49,799 nt of DNA from Actinomycetes bacterium. GTDB lineage: Bacteria > Actinomycetota > Actinomycetes > Nanopelagicales > Nanopelagicaceae. The position numbers and the translations under genes were made by a program. Numbering within the stretch: position 1 is the first letter of the stretch; every line of letters starts with the position of its first letter. This document shows positions 24,607-32,604 of this stretch, in pieces. The DNA is taken from NCBI GenBank assembly GCA_025363635.1, contig JANYDL010000031.1, positions 1 through 49,799 on the forward strand, given 5' to 3'. The notes beneath the pieces are model-generated. The model did not search any database, was not told where the DNA came from, and saw only the letters and a program-made list of their open reading frames with translations.

Positions 24607-25755
24607 TTACTTACCTGGCACGGCTGAAGCCCACGCGCTCTTCAAATCGTTTGCATTTGCACTGAGGTAAGTTGGACGCAGATCCGAAACATCGATATCG
24701 GCCAAGGTAGCCGCCACCGTTGCATCGAGTTTTGAAACTGGGATGACCGGCATTCCATTAAGAATTCCGCTCACGATTAAGTTCTGTGCCGTTGGTGAAA
24801 GAACCCAGTTGGCCAGCAATCGAGCTGCTGCTCTGTTCTGTGAACTCGAGGGAATACCAAGGTAGGCTGCGCCACCAGTGAAGGCTGGGCCCGAGATCTG
24901 AGTAACTTTGATGTTCGCTGGCATGGTCCCAGCTTTCTGCGCGCTAGCGAATTGATCAGACCACACTGAGGCCATATCAACTAATCCAGTGCTCAAATCC
25001 TTCAAAGTTTCTGCGTTGTTTGCTGGATATGAGCCATTCTTGCCATATGTATAAACATTTAGGCTACGCAGGGTCTCAAGTCCAGTTGCCCACTTGGATT
25101 GCAGTGGCTTGTTAATCGATTGAGCCAAAGTAGTGCGGTCTTTTGCACTGAGGTACTTATCAACCACGGTCTGCACGAATGCATATCCACTACCGCCACC
25201 ACTTGGAACGTTGTATGTGAATTTTCCTGGGTTGGCTTTAATCCACGCCAGCAAATCATCCAAAGTCTTTGGAGGAGTTTTTACGTTGGTGCTGTTGTAA
25301 GCGAGAAGAACTGATGAAGCACGGTAAGGAATTCCACCCTTGCCAGCAGCAAGGACTGATTTACCGATATCGCGAAGGTTTGGAACCAAACCTGGAGTTG
25401 GATGCCAGAGAAGTCCGGCCAGACCTAGTTGGGTGGTGAATCCACCATCAATAAGATCAACACCTGAATCCTTATGAAGAACGGATGCAGCTGTGATCTT
25501 TGCAGTCTCCTGCGCATCATGATCGCCATGAAGGTCGAATGTAACGTTGACGTCATAGCCAGGATTGGCTGCTTTAAATGCGGGAATGAGGCTCTTTACC
25601 CAAAGGTCTTGGATATTTGTATCTGCTGAAATGTAAAGACGTACAGTCTGGCTCACGTTCTTATTTGCTGCCTGGCTACTTGGCGCTCCTGCACCAATTA
25701 CGAGCGAAGCAACTGCCGCGGCGACGAGAACGCTCGCGTATTTTTTCTTAAGCAC
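24607..25755 (-). CDS. ABC importer substrate-binding protein, family 1
   Basis: Exported binding protein of 382 residues. The signal peptide (1-29, ending SQAA) is followed by a type-2 periplasmic binding fold: VRLYISADTNIQDLWVKSLIPAFKAANPG, a GVDLIDGG segment, KTLDDLLAWIKANPGKFTY, VDMASVWSDQFA and a C-terminal AARLLANWVLSPTAQ. This is the extracellular solute-binding family 1 (Fe3+/spermidine/glycerol-3-phosphate/YnjB-like). GTG at 25755 is supported by GGGAGG six to seven bases upstream. It is the first gene of the importer-GDPD-kinase operon. The partner enzymes point to a phosphodiester or inositol compound; the binding protein itself does not reveal it. Confidence 0.88.
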   Translation of the reverse strand: MLKKKYASVLVAAAVASLVIGAGAPSSQAANKNVSQTVRLYISADTNIQDLWVKSLIPAFKAANPGYDVNVTFDLHGDHDAQETAKITAASVLHKDSGVDLIDGGFTTQLGLAGLLWHPTPGLVPNLRDIGKSVLAAGKGGIPYRASSVLLAYNSTNVKTPPKTLDDLLAWIKANPGKFTYNVPSGGGSGYAFVQTVVDKYLSAKDRTTLAQSINKPLQSKWATGLETLRSLNVYTYGKNGSYPANNAETLKDLSTGLVDMASVWSDQFASAQKAGTMPANIKVTQISGPAFTGGAAYLGIPSSSQNRAAARLLANWVLSPTAQNLIVSGILNGMPVIPVSKLDATVAATLADIDVSDLRPTYLSANANDLKSAWASAVPGK

Positions 25756-25781
25756 TATGTTCCTCCCATTGAATTAAGACA

Positions 25782-25794
25782 GGACAAAATGTCC
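25782..25794. promoter_or_regulatory. palindrome upstream of the importer operon, possible operator
   Basis: GGACAAAATGTCC is a perfect inverted repeat (GGACA / TGTCC, 3 nt centre), 26 bp upstream of the binding-protein GTG start. It is a plausible repressor site for the importer operon. No regulator gene is seen nearby. Confidence 0.35.
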
Positions 25795-25936
25795 CCCGAC
25801 TTAACTTGCGTGGCGCTAGCCTATGACGCTCCAGATGAATCGTCTACGATTCCTGAGTGTCGCTGAGATGACAATCCCATAACTTTTTAGTTGAGGTGAG
25901 GAACCTTGCGGGATTTTTAGGGACCCTTTGAGACCT

Positions 25937-26818
25937 TTAGAGATTTAGGCTCTCCAGGAACCTGAGACTTTCCCGAACAGCTTCGACTGGACCCCCCGTG
26001 GCAGAAGGCTCGCCAGAGAGCATCACATCTTGTTCTAAAACTAATTTGCCACTGTAATCAATGCTACTCAGGAACCCAATCACCTCCGCAATTTGGGCGT
26101 CCCCCTGGCCTAGTGGCTTGTACATGCCGTTTTTTACTTCGACAGAGTATGTGGAAGTTCCGTTACGAATCCGCTCGGCGGCTTTAGCATCGCAATCCTT
26201 AAGATGAACATGCTTCACTCTCTGACCAGCACGCGTTGCGATAGCGAGTGGTCTACCGCCTCCGACAACGATGTGACCCGTATCGAGACAAATATCTACA
26301 TCGGTTTCATCCAAAAGAAAATCGAGGTCTTGCGGAGTTTCAAACATTGTGCCCGCATGAGGATGGATAACCATCGCTAGCCCAAAACTTTTCGCAATTT
26401 CAGCGATAGTCGGCAATGAGTCCGCGAATACCGATTTTGCATTTGCATCCATTGGATCTCGATTATCGTAATCTCCATCTTCAGCGGGTGTAGCCAGTAC
26501 AAAATTCTCGGCATTGAGTTCCGCCAAAACCTGTGCCTGGCGCTTTGCTCGTTCGTAGGAGGAGGCAAGTCGATCAGGCTTATGCAGAACTAGTGGAACA
26601 AATGCTCCGCATAAAGAAAGGTCATGGGAAGAAAGTAGTGAGGCGAGCGCTCGTGAATCTTGGGGAAGATATCCATCGGGCCCTAGTTCGGTAGCGGTCA
26701 AGCCGCATTCTCGCATCTCCGTCAAAACACGTTCTGGGGAAAGTTGGTAGCCCCAACCATTGGCTTCACATACGCCCCACGATATTGGCGCTCCAGCCAA
26801 CTGTTGCGAAAGATCCAT
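25937..26818 (-). CDS. IolE-like inosose dehydratase / TIM-barrel isomerase
   Basis: 293-residue protein of the xylose-isomerase-like TIM-barrel family that includes IolE (2-keto-myo-inositol dehydratase) and IolI. It shows GAPISWGVCE, ATELGPDGYLP, the metal-binding His of VIHPHAGTMFET, the Asp of DICLDTGHIVVGGG and VKHVHLKDCD. NGMYKPLGQGDAQI and LVLEQDVM match the IolE end (GMF, PGDGD, VVEAEQD). Of the two such proteins here this one resembles IolE more. AAGGGAGAG precedes the ATG. It follows the second TIM-barrel gene by 51 bp in the same operon. Confidence 0.82.
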   Translation of the reverse strand: MDLSQQLAGAPISWGVCEANGWGYQLSPERVLTEMRECGLTATELGPDGYLPQDSRALASLLSSHDLSLCGAFVPLVLHKPDRLASSYERAKRQAQVLAELNAENFVLATPAEDGDYDNRDPMDANAKSVFADSLPTIAEIAKSFGLAMVIHPHAGTMFETPQDLDFLLDETDVDICLDTGHIVVGGGRPLAIATRAGQRVKHVHLKDCDAKAAERIRNGTSTYSVEVKNGMYKPLGQGDAQIAEVIGFLSSIDYSGKLVLEQDVMLSGEPSATGGPVEAVRESLRFLESLNL

Positions 26819-26869
26819 TCTGCTCTCCCTTGCCCTCTCTACGAGCCTATTACTGCTGAATTGGATTTT

Positions 26870-27724
26870 CTAGGCGAGACTCGCTTGAATGTTTTTCATT
26901 GATATACCCGAAGCTGCCTCAGAAGGTTCCCATGCGCTGTCCTGCTCACTCATCAACCAACCCGCATATGAAAATTCCGCAAGTGCTTCAAAAAGATTAC
27001 GAAGATTCAGAATTCCAGTGCCAGCAGGAACAAAGAGTTTGAAATCTTCTACGGCGGTGTGCATCTTTGCGATATCGCCTCGCAACATCTTGGAGAGAAC
27101 TTCACCACTGACATCTTTTACATGGACGTGGGTGATTCGCCCTGCGTAATCATGCACGGCTTTGATTGGATCGCCTCCCCCCACAATCCAATGGCCCACA
27201 TCTAAACAGAGTCCTACTAACTCGGGGTTGAGTTGGTTCATTAAAAGTGCTGTTTCACGCTCACTTTCTACGAAGGTAGCTGCGTGTGGGTGAAACGAAG
27301 ACTTAAGCCCCTGATCCGCCGCAACTCTTGCGAATTCTTCTACATGCTTTGCCAACTTGCTAAATCCGGCTTGTGACATTTGAGGACCGTCACTTGCTCG
27401 TCCAGCGCAGCGGTCGCGGTCTTCCGTGCCATCAACGGCAAAAACAAGCATCTCAACTTTTGCACCTATTGCCTGACGTACCGTCATCAATGAATCATCG
27501 TAACTTTCTTCAACTGGACCATCCGTCGTACAACGAACTGCTAGGTATTGTTCAGCGGGGGCGATATCTCTGACTTTCATTTCATTCAAAAACTCTAGAT
27601 CCTGCGATTGTTCTCCCGAAATTTGGATACCTTTAAATCCATATCCTGCAATCCCAGAAAGAAAATCCTTTTTGTGCTCCGGCTTATAGCGCCAATTTAA
27701 AGGGACAATTCCGATCTTTGCCAT
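26870..27724 (-). CDS. sugar phosphate isomerase/epimerase, IolI/IolE-like
   Basis: A second TIM-barrel protein of the same superfamily, 284 residues: IGIVPLNWRY, GYGFKGIQIS, SSFHPHAATFVESE, LVGLCLDVGHWIVGGGDP and ITHVHVKDVSG give the metal ligands. The C-terminal half is VPAGTGILNLRNL, then LMSEQDSAWEP. It may interconvert keto-inositols (IolI) or be a second dehydratase for another inositol stereoisomer. ATG at 27724 has GGGAGG upstream and overlaps the glycosidase stop by one base, so an upstream in-frame start at 27766 is unlikely. Confidence 0.8.
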   Translation of the reverse strand: MAKIGIVPLNWRYKPEHKKDFLSGIAGYGFKGIQISGEQSQDLEFLNEMKVRDIAPAEQYLAVRCTTDGPVEESYDDSLMTVRQAIGAKVEMLVFAVDGTEDRDRCAGRASDGPQMSQAGFSKLAKHVEEFARVAADQGLKSSFHPHAATFVESERETALLMNQLNPELVGLCLDVGHWIVGGGDPIKAVHDYAGRITHVHVKDVSGEVLSKMLRGDIAKMHTAVEDFKLFVPAGTGILNLRNLFEALAEFSYAGWLMSEQDSAWEPSEAASGISMKNIQASLA

Positions 27725-29010
27725 CACATAACCTCCCACATTAGGTCTATCAGAATAGTTGACCAACTGAAATCGAAAGCGCCGTGTCCTCGGCCCTTAA
27801 AAGGATTGTAATATTCGCGCACTCCAGATTTTCTTACCATCTCGATACTTCGTTTCGCAATGTTTAAAGCCAGGTCTGGCCGTCCCTGCCGTATGAGTCC
27901 TCTCGCTAGATACCAATTACTAGACAGCCATGTTGGTCCTCGCCAAACGAGGTTCCCCACAACTGTGTCAGGACTAAAGGCCGGATGATTCATGGCGACA
28001 CTGGGAACAGGAAACGTTGCCCAATACTCTTCAGGGTTCAACAAATGGCTCAGAATTCTGGCTGATTTGTCATGGGAAAGATCTTCAAACAGTAGGGGCA
28101 TCAGGGAACTAAATGTATTAACTCGAATCTTTATATTTTCACCTCCATTGATATCGTAATAAAGCCCATCTTGTTCATCCCAGCAAAGTTCATCGAGGGA
28201 TTTTCGAGCCATCTGCGCTCGAGATAAGAATTTAAGGGAACGCTCTTGATCGCCGATTTCAAGAAACAATCCACTCAATTGCGAAAGATTTTCTATATAA
28301 ATGGTATTCGACATGACATCAGCAACAACAAACCGATTTATTGCAATCATTTTCTCGATATCGCGGCTCACCAACTCATAGGGGTCGCAAATGGAATGCC
28401 AACCTTTTATCCAACTCTCTTTCTCTTTATTCTCTATCCCCATGATCTCATCCCACTTGGGAGAGTGATCAAGACCCGTCTCATCGGGCTGGATAACTCG
28501 AAATAGTCCATCTCCGTATGGATTTCTCGTGCGGTCAATCCAGTCGTAGAAGAGCTCAACCGATGGCAGGATCTCTCTTAAAAAATCCGTTCCTCGACCG
28601 CGCAATGCCACGGCCTTAACCGCTTCCGCGAGCAAGGGCGGCTGCATCTCGTCCGATAGATACGGTGTCCGAAATGCAATGTCATACGTTGAAACCATCT
28701 CCTCGTAAAAATTTCGTTGCCAAAAGGTGACATGAGATATAAATCCGTCTGGGTGTTGATTCTTGAGCAAACTAAAAAGTTCCGCCTCTGCTTTTGTAAT
28801 GTCAATATGACTTAGGGCGATCGCGTGAAAACACGAGTCCCAGAACCACTGAAATGGGTATGTACCAGTTGAAGGGCAGGTAAAATCAAAATCTAATCCA
28901 CACCATTCGGCGAATCCTCTTTGACGATTTACAGTGTGGATTCGCTCCACTTCGCCTTTAATCCACTCCCATTCTTCCCAAGAGACCGGCTCTAACGCGC
29001 CAAATTCCAC
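27724..29010 (-). CDS. cytoplasmic glycoside hydrolase, GH63-like
   Basis: 428-residue (alpha/alpha)6-barrel glycosidase without a signal peptide. TYPFQWFWDSCFHAIAL holds the Asp expected as general acid, followed by the NQHPDGFISH region. GNLVWRGPTWLSSNWYLARGL and EYYNPFKGRGHGAFDFSWS match the GH63 C-terminal part, where a Glu acts as base. GH63 members include mannosylglycerate/glucosylglycerate hydrolases and glucosidases. Its position between IolE-like and ROK genes suggests it releases a hexose from an imported inositol glycoside or related compatible solute. GTG at 29010 is set by GGAGGAG upstream and overlaps the ROK gene by 19 bp. Confidence 0.82.
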   Translation of the reverse strand: MEFGALEPVSWEEWEWIKGEVERIHTVNRQRGFAEWCGLDFDFTCPSTGTYPFQWFWDSCFHAIALSHIDITKAEAELFSLLKNQHPDGFISHVTFWQRNFYEEMVSTYDIAFRTPYLSDEMQPPLLAEAVKAVALRGRGTDFLREILPSVELFYDWIDRTRNPYGDGLFRVIQPDETGLDHSPKWDEIMGIENKEKESWIKGWHSICDPYELVSRDIEKMIAINRFVVADVMSNTIYIENLSQLSGLFLEIGDQERSLKFLSRAQMARKSLDELCWDEQDGLYYDINGGENIKIRVNTFSSLMPLLFEDLSHDKSARILSHLLNPEEYWATFPVPSVAMNHPAFSPDTVVGNLVWRGPTWLSSNWYLARGLIRQGRPDLALNIAKRSIEMVRKSGVREYYNPFKGRGHGAFDFSWSTILIDLMWEVM

Positions 29011-29735
29011 GCGCGTACTCCTCCGAGAATGCCTGCAGTATTGGAAACGATCACAACATCATCACCGAGTTGCTCTAGTGCTTCGGGACGAATGCGACGG
29101 GAATTCCCGCCTCCGATGTAAAGGCGATCCCAATAGAAAACCGGACGTAGATCGTCCACCATCAGCCTTATACGACGTGACCAGAATGAATCTCCAAGTC
29201 GCCTTCTTTCATGTTCGCCTATCCATGTGTCGTAACTCGTACCTCTACGAATAGGTGCACGTGAAAGTTCGAAGTGTGGAGCCAATTTTCCTCCGTCAAA
29301 AATTGCAAATCCCAGTCCCGTTCCAAGGGTGATGACAACCTCAAGCCCAGAGCCGTTGATGAGACCAGCCCCATGCACTTCGGCATCATTGAGAACAATT
29401 GTCGGTTTTTTGAAGTGCTCAGAAATAGCTGACTCGATATCGAGTCCGCGCCACGCTTCCAGGAGAGAAGGTTCCACTCTAGTTCGCGGACCCTTCGCTG
29501 TGATGTAGTGAGGTGTATGTACGACAACCCCGTGACGAATCATTCCCGGCATACCAACGGTGATGCGATCAAATTTTGGAAGTGATTTACTCAATGAATC
29601 TAAAGACTGAATGAAATTCTTAGGCGCCAAAGGATACGGAGTTGGAACTGAAATTGGTTGTGCGTGAAAAGTGCCAGCGCTATCCAACACTGAGGCTTTG
29701 AGGCTCAAACCGCCGCAATCTATAGATAATGTCAT
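28992..29735 (-). CDS. ROK kinase, polyphosphate-glucokinase-like
   Basis: About 247 residues. LSIDCGGLSLKASVLD is the phosphate motif, TVGMPGMI and IVLNDAEVHGAG hold the catalytic Asp, VITLGTGLGFAIFDGG is the second phosphate loop, and LYIGGGNSRRI the adenosine region. Without the Zn motif of classical ROK proteins, it looks most like actinobacterial polyphosphate/ATP glucokinases. It is a candidate to phosphorylate the hexose released by the co-transcribed glycosidase. Several starts are possible: I chose the ATG at 29735, which places the phosphate motif at the usual N-terminal position; 29753 and 29798 are alternatives. Confidence 0.78.
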   Translation of the reverse strand: MTLSIDCGGLSLKASVLDSAGTFHAQPISVPTPYPLAPKNFIQSLDSLSKSLPKFDRITVGMPGMIRHGVVVHTPHYITAKGPRTRVEPSLLEAWRGLDIESAISEHFKKPTIVLNDAEVHGAGLINGSGLEVVITLGTGLGFAIFDGGKLAPHFELSRAPIRRGTSYDTWIGEHERRRLGDSFWSRRIRLMVDDLRPVFYWDRLYIGGGNSRRIRPEALEQLGDDVVIVSNTAGILGGVRAWNLAR

Positions 29736-29832
29736 CGGTTCCAGCAAAGTCATGAGACCAGTTTGCCAAACTCTGCTCGATAAAGACACTCGGCTCATTT
29801 ATGTACCACTTATTCATGACTCGCTAGTATTC

Positions 29833-30747
29833 ATGCGTGCGCAAGCCAAATTCTGCAGTTGCCTGGCGATGAAAGAGCGATATTTCCCCTTTGCCGAGGG
29901 CAGAAAATCCATAACCCCAGAAATCGCGGGCTGGAAATACTGCGGACTTGAAATCGTCGAAATTCGGGCTGGTGAAATTTTTATTCTTGGCCCCGAAATT
30001 CTTGCTCACTCTGAAGGGAGCCTCATTCCCCTCAACGCCGTCGACATACAAGTTACGGTCGATGAAGAAATATTTTCCCTCGTGGGACGTAAGGGAGTCT
30101 TTACGGGTAGCACCGACTGGCTATACCTCTCGCCCGGATCACGTGTCGAGATAACATCTAAAGGGGGCAGCGAAATAGCGCTCGCCACATCGCTGGCTGA
30201 GAAGAAATTCAAAAGTTGTTATGTGGATGCTCTCAAAGAAATTGAAGTACGCGGTGCAGGAGATGCAACTCGTGAAGTTCGCCCTTTCATGCACCCCGAT
30301 ATTTATCAGCAAGCGGATAGATTGATGGCGGTAGAACTCGTAACTCCCGATGGAAATGTTTCAAGCTATCCTCCTCATCGTCACGATGGGATGGGAGATT
30401 GTTCAACTTCGAATGAGGAGATTTATTATTTCCGTATTGGCAAAGGGAAATCTCCGCATGGCGATCCAGAAGGTTTTGGGTTACATCGCACTTATTCTGG
30501 ACCTGAAGACGCGAACCCTTTTGATGACAATATTGCGGTCAGAGACGGGGATATTTATTTAGTGCCCCGCGGCTATCACGGTCCTTGTGTAGCTCTACCT
30601 GGGTATCCCATGTATTACCTCAATGTGTTAGCAGGAGATACGAGACCGCGAAGTATGGATTTTTGCGATAGCCCGGACCATGCTTGGATACGAGAGAGTT
30701 GGAAAAAGCTCTCGCAGGATCCTAGAGTTCCGTGGAAGGCAGATTAG
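29833..30747 (+). CDS. iolB: 5-deoxy-glucuronate isomerase
   Basis: About 304-residue bicupin enzyme of myo-inositol catabolism that isomerises 5-deoxy-glucuronate to 2-deoxy-5-keto-gluconate. The N-terminal cupin has ITPEIAGWKYCGLEIVEI. The C-terminal cupin carries the metal site PPHRHDGMGD..NEEIYYFRI and the late His of GYHGPCVALPGYPMYYLNVLAG; all match IolB. The start is uncertain between 29833 and 29869, since neither has a good ribosome site; the frame is open upstream, but that part overlaps the divergent ROK gene. It is translationally coupled to iolD. This is the first gene of the plus-strand iolB-iolD-iolG operon. Confidence 0.9.
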   Translation: MRAQAKFCSCLAMKERYFPFAEGRKSITPEIAGWKYCGLEIVEIRAGEIFILGPEILAHSEGSLIPLNAVDIQVTVDEEIFSLVGRKGVFTGSTDWLYLSPGSRVEITSKGGSEIALATSLAEKKFKSCYVDALKEIEVRGAGDATREVRPFMHPDIYQQADRLMAVELVTPDGNVSSYPPHRHDGMGDCSTSNEEIYYFRIGKGKSPHGDPEGFGLHRTYSGPEDANPFDDNIAVRDGDIYLVPRGYHGPCVALPGYPMYYLNVLAGDTRPRSMDFCDSPDHAWIRESWKKLSQDPRVPWKAD

Positions 30748-32576
30748 TGGCCATTCTTACCACCGCGCAGGCGATCGTTCGCTGGCTAGGAGCGCAGAAG
30801 ATATCGATAGACGGAGAAATCCAGCCATATTTTCCGACTGTCTTTGCAATCTTTGGTCATGGCAATGCTCTAAGTCTTGGTGATGCGCTCTACGATGCAC
30901 AGGATGTGATCCCAACGCTTCGAGGTCAAACTGAAGAAGGCATGGGATTGGCCGCCGTTGGATATGCAAAAGCGATGCGAGGACAGCAGGTAATGGTTGT
31001 CACCACCTCCATTGGTCCAGGTGCTCTCAATGTGGTCACGGCCGCCGGCACGGCTCTGGCAAATCGATTGCCAATGCTTATTCTCTCTGGAGATACATTT
31101 ACCAGTCGCACTCCCGATCCAGTTCTGCAACAGGTCGAACATTTCAGCGTCCCTTCCACTACGGTAAACGATGCGTTTCGCGCAGTCGTGCGCTACTGGG
31201 ACCGCATAACTACCCCATCACAAGTCCTTACCTCTTTTCCGCAAGCGCTGATGACGATGCTCGATCCTGCATCGCGTGGCCCCGCCTTCATAGCTCTGCC
31301 GCAGGATGTGCAAGCCGAAACGTACGATTTCCCAGAAAGTTTCTTTGATATCCGAGTACACGAAATTCCTCGGCCGCGCCCTGCACTGAGTGAGATAGAA
31401 GAATGCGTGAGCTTGATCAATGCCTCTCGCAGACCAGTGTTGATCGCAGGGGGTGGAGTTCATTACTCACTTGCCGAAAAAGAATTAGCTGACTTTGCTA
31501 TGCGATGTGGCATTCCAGTCGTGGAGACGATGGCGGGAAAATCCTCGTTGCTCTGGTCTAATCCATCACTTATTGGCCCGCTTGGAATCACAGGCTCGGA
31601 TCCAGTAAATAGTTTGATAGAGCAATCGGATCTAGTTGTGGCAATCGGAACTCGATTACAAGATTTTACAACTGGATCGTGGACATTATTCAAAGACAAG
31701 AATTTGGTTGCAATTAACACTGCTCGGTTTGATGCATCAAAACGTCACGCATATGCCGTGGTCGGGGATGTCAAGGCCACTCTTGAGGAACTAGCAAAGC
31801 TTGTAGAGCCAAAGTTGGATCCAGAGTGGCTTTCGATCGCCCGAGCGCTAAAAAACAAATGCGAGGAAGATCGAGAAAGTCGTAGACAATTCACTTCGGA
31901 TCTTCCCACGTATGCGCAAATAGTTATTGCGACAAACGAGATCGCGCAAAAGGAGGATTATGTCGTCACTGCAGCAGGCGGACTTCCAGGCGAAATCAAT
32001 AACAACTGGTTATCAAAAGGTGTAGCTACTTTCGATTGCGAATATGGTTTTTCATGTATGGGATATGAGATCAGTGGCGCGCTAGGAGCGGCCATCGCCC
32101 AGAAAGAGAGTAAGAAGTCGGGTCGGGTTATCGCTCTCACGGGTGATGGCTCCTACCTCATGCTCAACTCTGACATTTATAGCGCAGTATTACTTAACTA
32201 TCCCTTGACTCTGATCGTCTGCGACAACGGAGGATATGCAGTCATTTCACGTTTACAGCAAGGTCACGGCGCACCTTCATTTAGAACCATGCTGACTGAA
32301 ACGCCGAATGCGCCACGCGTGGATTTTGTTGCGCATGCTTCATCAATGGGAGCGGAGACTCATAAAGTCTCCAAGATCGAAGAACTCTCTCACGTTCTTT
32401 CCCTGACAAAAGACAGTTTGAAGACAGTAGTGATCGTGATAGAAAGTGCGCCTTCTGCGTGGACCGAAGGTGGCGCATTTTGGGAAGTAGGAATTCCACA
32501 AAACTCTACAAAAAAAGGGGTAATAGAAGCACGACGCGCAAATCTAGAAGGAAAGAAGAACCAAAGGACTTTTTAG
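30747..32576 (+). CDS. iolD: 3D-trihydroxycyclohexane-1,2-dione hydrolase
   Basis: ThDP-dependent ring-opening enzyme of inositol catabolism, 609 residues. The N-terminal domain has PTVFAIFGHGNALSLGDAL, the catalytic Glu in RGQTEEGMGLAAVGYAKA and TTSIGPGALN. The central domain carries RPVLIAGGG. The C-terminal domain has the ThDP motif GDGSYLMLNSDIYSAV...YPLTLIVCDNGGY. These match IolD rather than acetolactate synthase. GTG at 30747 is chosen because GGAAGG lies seven bases upstream and it overlaps the iolB stop as TAGTG; an in-frame GTG at 30732 lacks this. The iolG-like gene follows after 28 bp. Confidence 0.92.
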   Translation: MAILTTAQAIVRWLGAQKISIDGEIQPYFPTVFAIFGHGNALSLGDALYDAQDVIPTLRGQTEEGMGLAAVGYAKAMRGQQVMVVTTSIGPGALNVVTAAGTALANRLPMLILSGDTFTSRTPDPVLQQVEHFSVPSTTVNDAFRAVVRYWDRITTPSQVLTSFPQALMTMLDPASRGPAFIALPQDVQAETYDFPESFFDIRVHEIPRPRPALSEIEECVSLINASRRPVLIAGGGVHYSLAEKELADFAMRCGIPVVETMAGKSSLLWSNPSLIGPLGITGSDPVNSLIEQSDLVVAIGTRLQDFTTGSWTLFKDKNLVAINTARFDASKRHAYAVVGDVKATLEELAKLVEPKLDPEWLSIARALKNKCEEDRESRRQFTSDLPTYAQIVIATNEIAQKEDYVVTAAGGLPGEINNNWLSKGVATFDCEYGFSCMGYEISGALGAAIAQKESKKSGRVIALTGDGSYLMLNSDIYSAVLLNYPLTLIVCDNGGYAVISRLQQGHGAPSFRTMLTETPNAPRVDFVAHASSMGAETHKVSKIEELSHVLSLTKDSLKTVVIVIESAPSAWTEGGAFWEVGIPQNSTKKGVIEARRANLEGKKNQRTF

Positions 32577-32604
32577 AAAAGCTTGCCAAGGAAAAGGGGA
32601 AATC

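Noticed and set aside
29671-29832. Upstream extension of iolB
   Set aside because: Open in frame, but it runs antisense through the ROK kinase gene and lies outside the normal IolB N-terminus.
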